DNA of 64,000 nucleotides, taken from assembly GCA_963815505.1 (NCBI GenBank), contig CAWFGU010000005.1:1-64000 (forward strand), written 5' to 3'. This document shows, piece by piece, positions 27,653 to 36,813 of the stretch (position 1 is its first letter; every line of letters starts with the position of its first letter). The stretch is from CAXBBB01 sp963815505. Lineage in GTDB: Bacteria; Bacteroidota; Rhodothermia; Rhodothermales; BA12. The position numbers and the translations under genes were made by a program. The notes under the pieces are model-generated. The model worked only from the letters and a program-made list of their open reading frames with translations, did no database searches and was not told the origin of the DNA.

Positions 27653-28751
27653 GCCGATCCCTTTTCTCGACCTCCATGCTGCCTACGACGAAATCCGGTC
27701 CGAGGTGGATGCGGCGATGAGTCGTGTAATGGAATCGGGCTACTACATCGGCGGCCCCGAAGTGGATGCGTTTGAAGAGGCGTTTGCCTCGTACTGCGGC
27801 GTCCGGCACTGCATCGGGGTGGCCAACGGTCTCGACGCGCTTCGGCTGATTTTGATCGCCTACGGAATCGGACCGGGGGACGAGGTCATCGTGCCGTCGA
27901 ATACTTTCGTCGCGACGTGGCTGGCCGTGACGCAGGTGGGAGCCACGCCGGTCCCCGTCGAGCCGGACCCGCTGACGTACAACCTAGACGTTTCCAGAGT
28001 CGCCGAAGCCATTACCAGCCGGACGCGCGCCGTGATGCCCGTCCACCTCTACGGCCAGCCGGCAGACGTCGTGGGCCTCAGAGCGCTGACCGATCCGCTG
28101 GGATTGATCGTGATCGAAGACGCTGCCCAGGCGCACGGAGCGCGGCTATGCGGCAAGCGGGCTGGAGCACTCGGCCACGCCGCGGGCTTCAGCTTCTACC
28201 CCGGCAAAAATCTGGGCGCGTTCGGCGACGGCGGCGCCGTGACGACGGACGACGACGAACTCGCCGATCACCTTCGCGTGCTGCGCAACTACGGCTCCAG
28301 AGTCAAATACCACAACGAAGTAGTCGGTTACAACTCGCGGCTCGACCCCTTGCAGGCGGCAGCTTTGGGAGCCAAACTTCCTTACCTGGACGAGTGGAAC
28401 GCGCGTCGAGCCGAGCAGGCGCAGATCTACCTGGAGCAACTTGATGGTCTCGACGCGCTTCAACTTCCCAGCGTTCTGGACGGAGCCGAGCCAGTCTGGC
28501 ACCTCTTTGTCGTCCAACACGCCGACAGAGATGATCTGGGGCAGAGGCTGGCCGAGCGGGGGGTGCAGACACTCATTCACTATCCTATTCCTCCGCACCT
28601 GCAGATGGCCTACAAAGAGTCCGCCATCGAGAAAGGGCAGCTTCCCATCGCCGAGCACATTCACCGGGACATCATCAGCCTGCCGATCAGCCCGCACCAC
28701 ACCACGGACGACATTCGCAGAGTCGCGGAGACGCTGAGGGACCTCTTGTGA
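27642..28751 (+). CDS. dTDP-3-amino-3,6-dideoxyhexose aminotransferase (FdtB/QdtB-like)
   Basis: A 369-residue PLP-dependent aminotransferase of the DegT/DnrJ/EryC1 family. It aminates the 3-keto sugar made by the preceding ketoisomerase, using glutamate. Seen are GVANGLDALRLIL, VPSNTFVATWLAV, IEDAAQAHGA and the PLP lysine in GFSFYPGKNLGAFGDGG. FDTB/QDTB enzymes share the N-terminal PFLDLHAAYDEIR. ATG 27642 lies inside the end of the ketoisomerase gene; its last codons overlap the flippase start (GTGA). Confidence 0.9.
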   Translation: MTNKPIPFLDLHAAYDEIRSEVDAAMSRVMESGYYIGGPEVDAFEEAFASYCGVRHCIGVANGLDALRLILIAYGIGPGDEVIVPSNTFVATWLAVTQVGATPVPVEPDPLTYNLDVSRVAEAITSRTRAVMPVHLYGQPADVVGLRALTDPLGLIVIEDAAQAHGARLCGKRAGALGHAAGFSFYPGKNLGAFGDGGAVTTDDDELADHLRVLRNYGSRVKYHNEVVGYNSRLDPLQAAALGAKLPYLDEWNARRAEQAQIYLEQLDGLDALQLPSVLDGAEPVWHLFVVQHADRDDLGQRLAERGVQTLIHYPIPPHLQMAYKESAIEKGQLPIAEHIHRDIISLPISPHHTTDDIRRVAETLRDLL

Positions 28752-30175
28752 AGTCCGTTTTGCGTGCGACGGCCATTCTCTCTACGGGATCTGCCGTTCG
28801 AGTCGGCGTCGGCGTCGTAGCAAACAAGTTGTGGTCCGTTTTCGTCGGTCCAGTCGGTATCGGGTACATGGGACTGATGCAGGGCGTCGTGGGCATCGGC
28901 GCCATCGTCGCCGGAATGGGAGTTGGGACCGGCGTCGTCCGCATGGGAGCGCAGTCGATCAGCCGAGGCGATAGCGACAAAACGACCGTGCTTCAGCAGG
29001 CTTCTCTGCTCATCACCTGGCTCGCCGGGCTGGCGATTGCACTTGCGTTCGTACTGCTACGCAGTCCGCTCAGCAGCTGGATCTTCGACTCGCCGGATCA
29101 CACCTTCAGCGTCTCGCTGCTGGGCGTCGCCATCTGCCTCACTGCCGTTTCTGCGACGCACACGGGTATCCTCAACGCTCATCACGACGTGGCGTCGCTT
29201 ACCAAGTCGGCTATCTTCGGCGTCATCGGCGGATCCGTGGCAAGCGTGTTGCTCATCTGGTTTTTCCGCGTTGACGGAGTCATATGGGCAGTCTTGGCGT
29301 TGAGTGTGGGACTATATGCATTTACCCGCTACTATGTGTCGCGCTACGTTACGCTGCAGCTGCCGAGCCGCGCCGATCTGGTCGCCGCTGCCCGCCCGCT
29401 GCTTGGGTTCGGGTTGCCGTACGTAGGAAGTGCGCTCATGGGAACGGGTGTAATCCTGGCGCTGCCGCTGCTCGTCAATCAGCTGCTCGACATCGAGAGC
29501 GTCGGGTACTACCGCGCCGCACTTACCATCTCCGTCGGCTACCTTGGCATCCTGACGACGGCTCTCGCGCAGGACTACTATCCCCGCATTTCGGCAGTCA
29601 GCGACGACCCCTTACAGGTCGAGACGCTCTTCAATCAGCAACTCAGGCTCACCCTCCTGATTGGGGGCCCCATCATCGTGTGCGCTGTCGCGACGGCTTC
29701 TCTGATCGTGCCGCTAATCTATACGTCGAAGTTCACGCCTACGGTAGACCTGCTGTCGTGGCAACTCATCGGAAGCCTGTTCAAGTTCTGGGCGTGGGCG
29801 TTCTCGTTCGTCATTCTCGCGCGAAGCTCCAGTGCGCTCTACTTCTTCGTCGAACTGGTGGTGGGAATCGCGTTGGTGGGAGGCACGTGGTACGGGATCG
29901 AACGCCTGGGTCTCATCGGTGCCGGAGTAGGGTATTCGGTGGCCTATGCCGTATACGCCGGAGTGGTGTGGATCGGGGCGCAGCGCGGAGGACGGATTCG
30001 GGTCCGATGGAGCAGCCTGGGGTTGATGCTCGTTTCACTAGTCTTGTCGTTCGGCTGCTACTACCTTACTGCTCGAGGGGAAGGGCTGCTCGACTATGGA
30101 CTGATCGCCATTTTGGCAATCGGATTCAGCGGGTGGTGCGGGTACGTGCTCCTGAACGAATACAAAAAGGGGTAG
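28748..30175 (+). CDS. wzx: Wzx-type polysaccharide flippase
   Basis: A 475-residue polytopic membrane protein with about 12-14 hydrophobic helices, of the MOP (Polysacc_synt/RfbX) family. It flips undecaprenyl-linked repeat units across the inner membrane. Typical N-terminal sequence: GSAVRVGVGVVANKLWSVFVG, then GIGYMGLMQGVVGIGAIVAG. The GTG start overlaps the stop of the aminotransferase gene. Together with the Wzz/BY-kinase it indicates a Wzx/Wzy-dependent pathway; no intact Wzy is visible in the window. Confidence 0.87.
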   Translation: MKSVLRATAILSTGSAVRVGVGVVANKLWSVFVGPVGIGYMGLMQGVVGIGAIVAGMGVGTGVVRMGAQSISRGDSDKTTVLQQASLLITWLAGLAIALAFVLLRSPLSSWIFDSPDHTFSVSLLGVAICLTAVSATHTGILNAHHDVASLTKSAIFGVIGGSVASVLLIWFFRVDGVIWAVLALSVGLYAFTRYYVSRYVTLQLPSRADLVAAARPLLGFGLPYVGSALMGTGVILALPLLVNQLLDIESVGYYRAALTISVGYLGILTTALAQDYYPRISAVSDDPLQVETLFNQQLRLTLLIGGPIIVCAVATASLIVPLIYTSKFTPTVDLLSWQLIGSLFKFWAWAFSFVILARSSSALYFFVELVVGIALVGGTWYGIERLGLIGAGVGYSVAYAVYAGVVWIGAQRGGRIRVRWSSLGLMLVSLVLSFGCYYLTARGEGLLDYGLIAILAIGFSGWCGYVLLNEYKKG

Positions 30176-30215
30176 CCCGATCCCCTATGGCCTTCGGAAT
30201 CCGACGCGCACATAC

Positions 30216-31278
30216 ATGAACATCCTGATAGTCTGTACGAAGTACTCTTTATCTACGGACTCCAAATACCTGACGAACGACCTAGCCGTAGAAACTGGCG
30301 CAGAGAGGGCGTACCGTAGACGTTATCTGCATCGGCGACGTAGAGCGCACGGACGAGGTCACCATAGAAAACGTCCACGTGTGGGCCATGCGGTCGCGCG
30401 GAAGTGGATCGTTCAAGTACGTGACCGCATGGGCAAAGTCGGTCGCGCAACACGTACGGGTGGCACGGCGACGTGGAAAGATCGACCTCTTGATTACGTT
30501 CAGTCCTCTCATCGTAATCGCGCCGCACGTACTGATCTCGAAACTGATCAAGCCGCGCCGCATGATCAACATCGTGTTCGACATCTTTCCAGCTCATCAG
30601 GTCCAACTGGGCATGTTTGGCTCGAAGCCGGAGTCGGTTTTGAGAGCTGCCGAAGCGGCTCTGCTCAAGTCATTCGATACTATTACGGGGATGACGCGGG
30701 GCAACACGGCATATATGTCCGAATACTACGGTATTGCTCGGTCGAGATTCGAGACGCTCAACGTGTGGACCGGAAAGGACAGCACGACTATCACCAAAGA
30801 AGAATTTGGCTCCGCTGTCGTATTCGGGGGGCAACTCGTGGCGGGTCGAAACTTGGGCTTCGCCATCGACTTTCTCGGCGGTTGCAGAGTAAATAATCCA
30901 GAGTTAACTCTTACGATCCACAGTTGGGGGGAAGAATACGAGCGATTGAAGGAAGAGTACGCAGGTTCGGAATGGATTTTATTTGAAGGAAAGATAAGTA
31001 GGGATGCTTATGTTGATAGAATATCGGAGTTTGATGCCGGACTTATCGTAACCGATCCGAATGTGCAAATATCTACGTTCCCATCCAAGATAATGGATTA
31101 TTTTGGCTCAGGATTGAGGTGCATATGCTTCGTAGAAGAAAACAACGAATTAGATAGCGTTATTGAGGATGGTAGCGTTCTGTTTGTCAACGATTTCGAT
31201 TCATCTGATGCCGAAGAAAAGAGGCTGAATAGGTTGTTATCTGGATCAGTGAAGACGAGAAGAAGCTGCATCAAGTGA
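30216..31278 (+). CDS. Glycosyltransferase (GT-B, group 1-like), frame broken
   Basis: A glycosyltransferase of about 360 residues. It begins MNILIVCTKYSLSTDSKYLTN; a single extra A within 30292-30294 shifts the frame, and removing it restores LAVELAQRGRTVDVICIGDVE, leading into the long open part from 30379. The C-terminal half has the donor domain (VVFGGQLVAGRNLGFAIDFL, ISTFPSKIMDYFGSGLRCI). A second shift near 31250 splits the end: the frame with SEDEKKLHQVSIVFEWITAGKLL is the likely natural C-terminus, running to about 31320. The gene begins 40 nt after wzx. Base composition becomes AT-rich in its last third. Substrate unknown. Confidence 0.65.
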
Positions 31279-32545
31279 GCATAGTTTTTGAGTGGATTAC
31301 TGCTGGAAAACTACTCTCGATAGCAAACATGGTTATGAATAAAATTATATTTGTATTTACTCTATCTATAACTGTGGTTAGACTTTTTGACAACGACGTC
31401 AGTTTGGGTGGTGTGTTGCCGCTTGTTGCTGATGTGGTTCGCTTTACTCTTGTTTACCATATGTTTTCGCTCGAAAAAAACATGGCTGTGTGCTGCGACC
31501 CATAGTAAAATTGCGAAAGACGAGTTATATTAATATGAGTACGTCAATATTTGTATAGTTCTGGAGATCGTTGCAATATCTTTGTCGTCAGCGGGAACGA
31601 GGTATTACGTGGGAAAATCAGCTATTGAGGTTATATCTGGGGTGATGTCGGCAAGTCGTGATATGAGTACTATCAATAATATTGATGCATCTATCAGCGG
31701 TGTTGAGCTTGGCGAAGGTACCGTTCATCTTGTCCGGGGTGCGCTGAAATTCATTGTTGTTGTGCTGATATCTATTTTCGTCATGAACATAAATATAAAA
31801 AGTAAACATGGGCACACGTTGATGCCTCGTGGTGGACACATGTTCTCTTTATAGTGAGAGGCACGAGCGCGGAAAAATCATTCGAGGTGGAGCGCGAATC
31901 ATATCGTCGGCGAGCGCGTTCTATTAATTATGAAGTAAATAGTTCGCTTTCGAAGGCGAAGAGAGCGACTTGGCCGCTGTCATTCGCTGTAACTGCTTTC
32001 GCTTTCAATGATAATGTGTCGATAAGGTTGAGAGTGGTGTGCATCATGTATTAACTGTGAGGACACAAGTCTCGTTTGTATTCCGTTCCGCCAATACTTT
32101 CGAGTTCTCGTATCGTGTATTTGGATACCAGGTTTGGAGTTATGCAACATCTACTATGTGTTGAAATTGTTGGACTCTCCTCGAGCGCTGTATCTTGGTG
32201 GCTTTGTTATTGGCTGAAGAGAGGAAAACTATACGACGAATTCTGCGGCGTTGAGATAGACTGCGGTGACGCTTGGGTCCCGATCTTTCCTGAACTTGAT
32301 CCACCGGATGATTCTGGTGGACGCTGGCTGTACTTCTTATCGGAAGGCTTCTGATAGCTCTATCAAGGATCAGAAAGTAAATGATGACATCGGATGTCAT
32401 AATGATTTCTTCTTCAAATCATCATACGATCCCACTCCGATTTCTCGGGGAATAAAACATACATCAAATTCGTAGCTCAAATTGGATAGTTTTTATTTGT
32501 AGAATAATGTACAAAATTGTATTTGATAAACTAAAATTAAATAGA
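31279..32545 (+). other. AT-rich stretch with no intact gene, possible broken Wzy polymerase
   Basis: About 1.27 kb with much lower GC than the flanks. No open frame exceeds about 90 codons and none matches a family I know. Short hydrophobic pieces occur in different + frames: MNKIIFVFTLSITVVRLF from 31336, WFALLLFTICF near 31440 and FIVVVLISIFVMNINI near 31760. This would fit a membrane protein whose frame is broken several times. In a Wzx/Wzy locus an O-unit polymerase (Wzy) is expected next to wzx and is usually the most AT-rich gene, so Wzy is a candidate, but the evidence is weak. 32.1-32.5 kb may hold part of a second broken gene. Confidence 0.35.
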
Positions 32546-33440
32546 ATGAATGATTCAATCAAAGTATTGATATTGTTCTGACCTGACAATCAGGAGGAGT
32601 TGTCGAGATCTTGTTCCGTTTCGTTACAGGACTACCCAACGTGGAGGTAGTCGTGAGTGACTTGAGCTTCGGCTGATAGGACATGCTCGGTTATCGACCG
32701 CGTGCTTGCGAAGACACAGCGCCGCGACGTGATCGTTCGCAAGAGCGGAGGAGAAATACCGGGTAATCTAGGAAATGTCATGCCGGCCGTCGAGTTGTCG
32801 AGCGGGGGATCTTCGGTCGTCGCCGCAGGCACGTGAATATCCCTTCCGAATCGATTGAGCACGTATGCGCGCGTATTGAGGCGACAAGGCCCGAAGCCAT
32901 CTGCCATCTTTACGAACATGAACCTGATGGATGGGGAAGGTGTTTGTTCAGGACTTTTCTTCAAGCAGCGTCCTTCTTTTGCCTCCACCAAAGAGGAGTT
33001 TGTGGCCGGGAAGGAGAGCGCGGACCGTAGGAGCTTCGCTTGGCTTCTTCGAGAGAGTTGTTCGACAAATATGGTGGTCTCAGTGAGAAGGCGGCGAAGA
33101 AGACGGGCTGATTGCGTTTCGTTCTCTTTTGGAAGGAGGTCTTCTTTTTTGTGATGAAGCGACAGTCAACTACCGTGTGCATGATCGAAATGTATCGCGA
33201 GAATCTATCAGTGAAGAAGAGGATTGATTTACAGAGGAAGGATACATTAATGAAGCTTGGGTGGATTGAGGATTATTTTGCTAGTGGCGTTCAGTCGGAG
33301 GCTCTATCTTCTGCCTTGGTGAGGTCGTATCGAGCTTCGGAGTCGTATGCCAGATTCCTCTCTATTCCCGTGCTTGGGTCTGCTTTCACGAAGGCCAGAA
33401 AGACCGGCTTCGCACCATCAAGCGCTTCCTGAAGCGCTAG
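32546..33440 (+). pseudogene. GT2 family glycosyltransferase, recovered only across several frames
   Basis: No single open frame covers this gene, but consecutive pieces on the + strand read as one GT2 protein of about 295 residues. They are: MNDSIKVLILF then NQEEL; LQDYPNVEVVVSD; SVIDRVLAKTQRRDVIVR; NLGNVMPAVELSSG; VVAAG then ISLPNRLSTYARVLRR; PKPSAIFTNMNLMDGEG; RELFDKYGGLSEKA; EDGLIAFRSLLEGGLLFCDE; ATVNYRVHDRNVSRES; and the end RLRTIKRFLKR with stop at 33438-33440. Order and spacing match GT2 enzymes (SYNQ, the second-Asp region, ED near the catalytic base, YRxH). At least six indels are needed. Start ATG 32546 follows a very AT-rich leader. Probably a sugar transferase of the repeat unit; substrate unknown. 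Confidence 0.6.
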
Positions 33441-33477
33441 ACTTCATCGCTACACACGCTTATCTGTCATCCAGGCT

Positions 33478-34507
33478 ATGAATCCCAAATCGTCCACCTA
33501 CCTAGTCACCGGAGCCTACGGGTAGTTCGGCAAAACTGTTGGTCCGCAAACTTTTGTCTCCACATGGCGTTTCTGAGATTCGCGTATTCAGCCGAGACGA
33601 GGCCAAGCAAGATGCCATGCGGACCGCCTTAGGGCATCCCGACTCCGTAAAGTTCTATATCGGCGACATCCGAGACCGAGACAGTGTCGATCACGCAATG
33701 CGAGGTGTCGACTTCGTCTTCCATGCGGCGGCTTTGAAGCAGGTGCCGTCTTGCGAGTTCTTTCCGATTCAGGCTGTTCAGACCAACGTCTTGGGAAGCC
33801 ACAACGTGATCGAGTCGGCAGTCCAGCATGACGCGAAGCGGGTCATCTGCCTGAGCACGGACAAAGCGGTTCAGCCCATCAACGCTATGGGGATGACCAA
33901 GGCGGTGATGGAGAAGGTGGCACAGGCGGCGACGCGTCACATCGCGCCCGGTGGGACGATCATATCGTGCGTCCGCTACGGCAACGTGATGTACTCGCGT
34001 GGATCCGTCATTCCTCGGTTCATTGAGCAGATCAAGTCGGGCGCTCCCATCACCATCACGGACCCGGAGATGACGCGGTTTCTGATGCCGCTCGCCGACT
34101 CGGTCGCTCTCGTCGAGCACGCGTTCGATCATGCGCGTCAGGGAGACATGTTCATCAAGAAGGCGCCTGCTTGCACAATCGAGGTTTTGGCGCAGGCCAT
34201 TCAGGAGTTGTTTAACTCTTCGGTCCCCGTTCGCACGATCGGAGTGCGCCACGGCGAGAAGACGTACGAAACGCTGGCGTCCATCGAAGAGCTTCGCCGC
34301 TCGGAAGACATGGGTTCGTACTACCGAATCGCGATGGACGATCGCGATCTCAACTATGAGAAGTACTTCACCGAAGGTGCCGTCGAGGAAGAAGCCATCG
34401 ACGACTACCACTCGCACAACACCTACCGCCTGTCGGTCGAGGAGACCAAGAACATCCTGCTCGAACTCCCCGAAGTCCGGCACGAGATCAGCACGTTCGT
34501 CGCCTAG
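33478..34507 (+). CDS. UDP-GlcNAc 4,6-dehydratase/5-epimerase (CapE/FnlA-like), 5' end disrupted
   Basis: First enzyme of UDP-L-FucNAc synthesis: 4,6-dehydration with 5-epimerisation of UDP-GlcNAc. ATG 33478 begins MNPKSSTYLVTGAYG; an apparent TAG at 33523-33525 and an extra base near 33538 interrupt the nucleotide-binding loop. Small corrections give GSFGKTLVRKLLSPHG, and the frame is then open to 34507. Seen after it are SRDEAKQDAMR, YIGDIRDRDSVDHAM, FHAAALKQVPSCEFFPIQA (the K-containing dehydratase signature), CLSTDKAVQPINAMGMTKA and VRYGNVMYSRGSVIP, all typical of CapE/WbjB. CapF- and CapG-like genes follow. Confidence 0.85.
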
Positions 34508-34543
34508 GTCACGCTCCTTCCCTCACCAGAGACCTCTGTATCA

Positions 34544-35650
34544 ATGCGCATCGGAATAACCGGATCGAACGGCTTCGTCGGGTGGCACCTGCGCTGCTTC
34601 CTCAGTCCAATGGAGGGCGTTGAAGTCGTCACGGCGGATCGGGCGACGTTCGCCGATCCCCAGGCACTTGCGGCGTTCGCCAATGGGTTGGACGCCGTCG
34701 TTCATCTGGCAGGCGTCAACCGCGCCGACACGGACGACGAAGTGTACCAGGGCAACATCGAGTTGGCTCAGTCGCTCGTGGATGCGCTGACCGCGGCTGG
34801 TGGGTCTCCTCACGTCGTGTTCTCGTCGTCCACGCACGTCGAGCGCGACGAACTCTCTACGTACGGCAAAGCCAAGCGCGACGCCGCGTCGATCCTGACC
34901 GATTGGGCCGCGAGCAGTGGGGGAGGCGTGACCGAGATGGTCATTCCTCACGTCTTCGGCGAGTACGGGCGTCCGTTTTACAACTCGGCGGTGGCGACGT
35001 TCTGCCACCAGTTGGCCGTCGGAGAGACGCCGGTCGTCAACTCGAATGCGCCACTCGAACTGATCCACGTCCAGGATCTGGCGCAGCATCTGTGGGAGGC
35101 CGTCGAGAAGAAGGCGGGAGGGCGCGTGCGTCTTGCGGGCCATCACACGTCGGTCGAAGAGGTGCTGGCTATGCTGGAAGAGATGAAGGCGACCTATGAA
35201 TCGGGCATCGTCCCCGATCTGGCCGATCCGCTCCGCGTGCGCCTGTTCAACGCGTACCGCTCTTACTGCTACCCCGACCTGTATCCGCGCCCCGTAGTGC
35301 TGCACAGCGATCCGCGCGGCCACCTGTTCGAGACGTTCAAGGGCAACAGCGGCGGCCAGTGCTTCGTGTCGACGACCGTGCCGGGCATCACGCGCGGCAA
35401 TCACTTTCACCGCTTCAAGTTCGAGCGTTTCTTCGTCTTGAGCGGATCGGCGCGGATCGAACTGCGGAAGCTGTTTTCGACTGACGTGGATGCATTCGAC
35501 GTGACCGGAGACGAGCCGTGCTACGTCGACATCCCGACGCTCTACACGCACAACATCACCAACACGGGGCAGGGCGAACTGGTGACGCTGTTCTGGTCAG
35601 ATCAACTCTTCGATCCGGAGAACCCGGACACCTACTACGAATCGGTATGA
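34544..35650 (+). CDS. Bifunctional SDR-cupin reductase (CapF/WbjC-like)
   Basis: A 368-residue protein, second enzyme of UDP-L-FucNAc synthesis. The N-terminal half is an NADPH-dependent SDR (ITGSNGFVGWHLRC, HLAGVNRADT, STHVERDELSTYGKAKRDA). The C-terminal 120 or so residues are a cupin (DPRGHLFETFKGNSGGQCFVSTT, GITRGNHFHRFKFERFFVLSG, with metal-binding histidines). This two-domain architecture is specific to CapF. The cupin acts on the CapE product before the SDR reduces it. Its stop overlaps the next start (ATGA). Confidence 0.92.
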   Translation: MRIGITGSNGFVGWHLRCFLSPMEGVEVVTADRATFADPQALAAFANGLDAVVHLAGVNRADTDDEVYQGNIELAQSLVDALTAAGGSPHVVFSSSTHVERDELSTYGKAKRDAASILTDWAASSGGGVTEMVIPHVFGEYGRPFYNSAVATFCHQLAVGETPVVNSNAPLELIHVQDLAQHLWEAVEKKAGGRVRLAGHHTSVEEVLAMLEEMKATYESGIVPDLADPLRVRLFNAYRSYCYPDLYPRPVVLHSDPRGHLFETFKGNSGGQCFVSTTVPGITRGNHFHRFKFERFFVLSGSARIELRKLFSTDVDAFDVTGDEPCYVDIPTLYTHNITNTGQGELVTLFWSDQLFDPENPDTYYESV

Positions 35651-36810
35651 ACGCTCAGAAATTGAAGGTGATGACGCTGTTGGGCACGCGCCCGGAGATC
35701 ATCCGCCTGGCGGCCGTCCTCCAACTGCTCGATGAGCACACGGATCACACGCTCGTCCACACGGGGCAGAACTACGACTACGAGTTGAACGAGGTGTTCT
35801 TCGAGGAATTGGACGTGCGTAAGCCCGACCGCTTCATGAACGTCGACACGTCGTCGCTGGGTGCCGTCCTGTCCGGGATCCTGATGAAAACCGAGGAGCT
35901 GATTCTCGAGGTGAAGCCGGACGCTTTCCTCATCTTGGGCGATACCAACTCGGCGATTGCTTCGGTGATGGCCAAGCGGATGAAGGTCCCGATCTATCAC
36001 ATGGAAGCCGGCAACCGCAGCTTCGACGCCAACGTGCCCGAAGAAGTCAATCGCCGACTGATCGACCACCTGGCCGACGTCAACCTGGTGTACACCGAGC
36101 ACGCCCGGCGCCACCTGCTGTCCGAAGGCATCCCGCACCGCTTCGTCTACGTGACCGGCTCGCCGATGCTCGAAGTGCTCAACCAGCACACCGACGCCAT
36201 CGCGCAGTCGAACGTGCTGGAAGAGCTGGACTTGAAGCCGCACGAGTATTTCATCGTGAGCGTCCACCGCGAGGAGAACGTCGACGACCGGGACAACTTG
36301 CAGCGCGTCGTGAACGTGCTCGAAAGCCTCAACCGGACGTTCGGCTTTCCGGTCGTCGTCTCGACGCATCCGCGTACGCGCAAGCGGCTCGAAGCATCCG
36401 GCCTGGACACGAGCGAGGCCGACATCCGGTTTATGAAGCCGTTCGGTTTCCACGACTACAACAAGCTGCAAGTCGATTGCTTCTGCGCGATCTCCGACAG
36501 CGGCACGATCAGCGAAGAGAGCGGTATCCTGGGCTTCCCCGCTGTCACGATCCGAAACGCCATCGAGCGTCCCGAAGCGCTCGATGCTGGAAGCATCGTT
36601 GTGACGGGGTTGGACCCGGACACCGTCTGCAACGCCGTCGCGTTCGTCGTCAAGGAGCGCGAGCGCTTCCCGGTTCAGGAGATTCCGGCCGAGTACCAGG
36701 TCGCCAATACGTCTCAGCGCGTCGTCAAACTCATTCTGGGGACGGCGCACCTAATCAACAAGTGGCGCGGCGTCGAGCAGTTCAGCCGCTACGAATGGGA
36801 GGAGCGGTAG
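35647..36810 (+). CDS. UDP-N-acetyl sugar 2-epimerase (CapG/FnlC-like)
   Basis: A 387-residue non-hydrolysing UDP-GlcNAc 2-epimerase homologue (WecB superfamily). After CapE and CapF it should act on UDP-L-PneNAc to give UDP-L-FucNAc. Motifs: LLGTRPEIIRLAAVLQLL, VHTGQNYDYELNEVFFEEL, HMEAGNRSFDANVPEEVNRRLIDH, VSVHREENVD and SDSGTISEESGILGFPAVTIR. The YELNEVFF and NRSFD variants are found in the CapG/FnlC branch. ATG 35647 overlaps the capF stop. Assignment to CapG rather than to a general WecB rests mainly on the gene order. Confidence 0.9.
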   Translation: MNAQKLKVMTLLGTRPEIIRLAAVLQLLDEHTDHTLVHTGQNYDYELNEVFFEELDVRKPDRFMNVDTSSLGAVLSGILMKTEELILEVKPDAFLILGDTNSAIASVMAKRMKVPIYHMEAGNRSFDANVPEEVNRRLIDHLADVNLVYTEHARRHLLSEGIPHRFVYVTGSPMLEVLNQHTDAIAQSNVLEELDLKPHEYFIVSVHREENVDDRDNLQRVVNVLESLNRTFGFPVVVSTHPRTRKRLEASGLDTSEADIRFMKPFGFHDYNKLQVDCFCAISDSGTISEESGILGFPAVTIRNAIERPEALDAGSIVVTGLDPDTVCNAVAFVVKERERFPVQEIPAEYQVANTSQRVVKLILGTAHLINKWRGVEQFSRYEWEER

Positions 36811-36813
36811 CGT

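Noticed and set aside
32632..32991. A 119-codon minus-strand frame as a gene
   Set aside because: It lies opposite the GT2 pieces on the plus strand, which have recognisable motifs; the minus frame has none.
33419..33440. Inverted repeat AGCGCTTC-CT-GAAGCGCT as a terminator
   Set aside because: The loop is only 2 nt, no T-run follows, and the bases fit the last codons (RFLKR) of the reconstructed GT2 gene.
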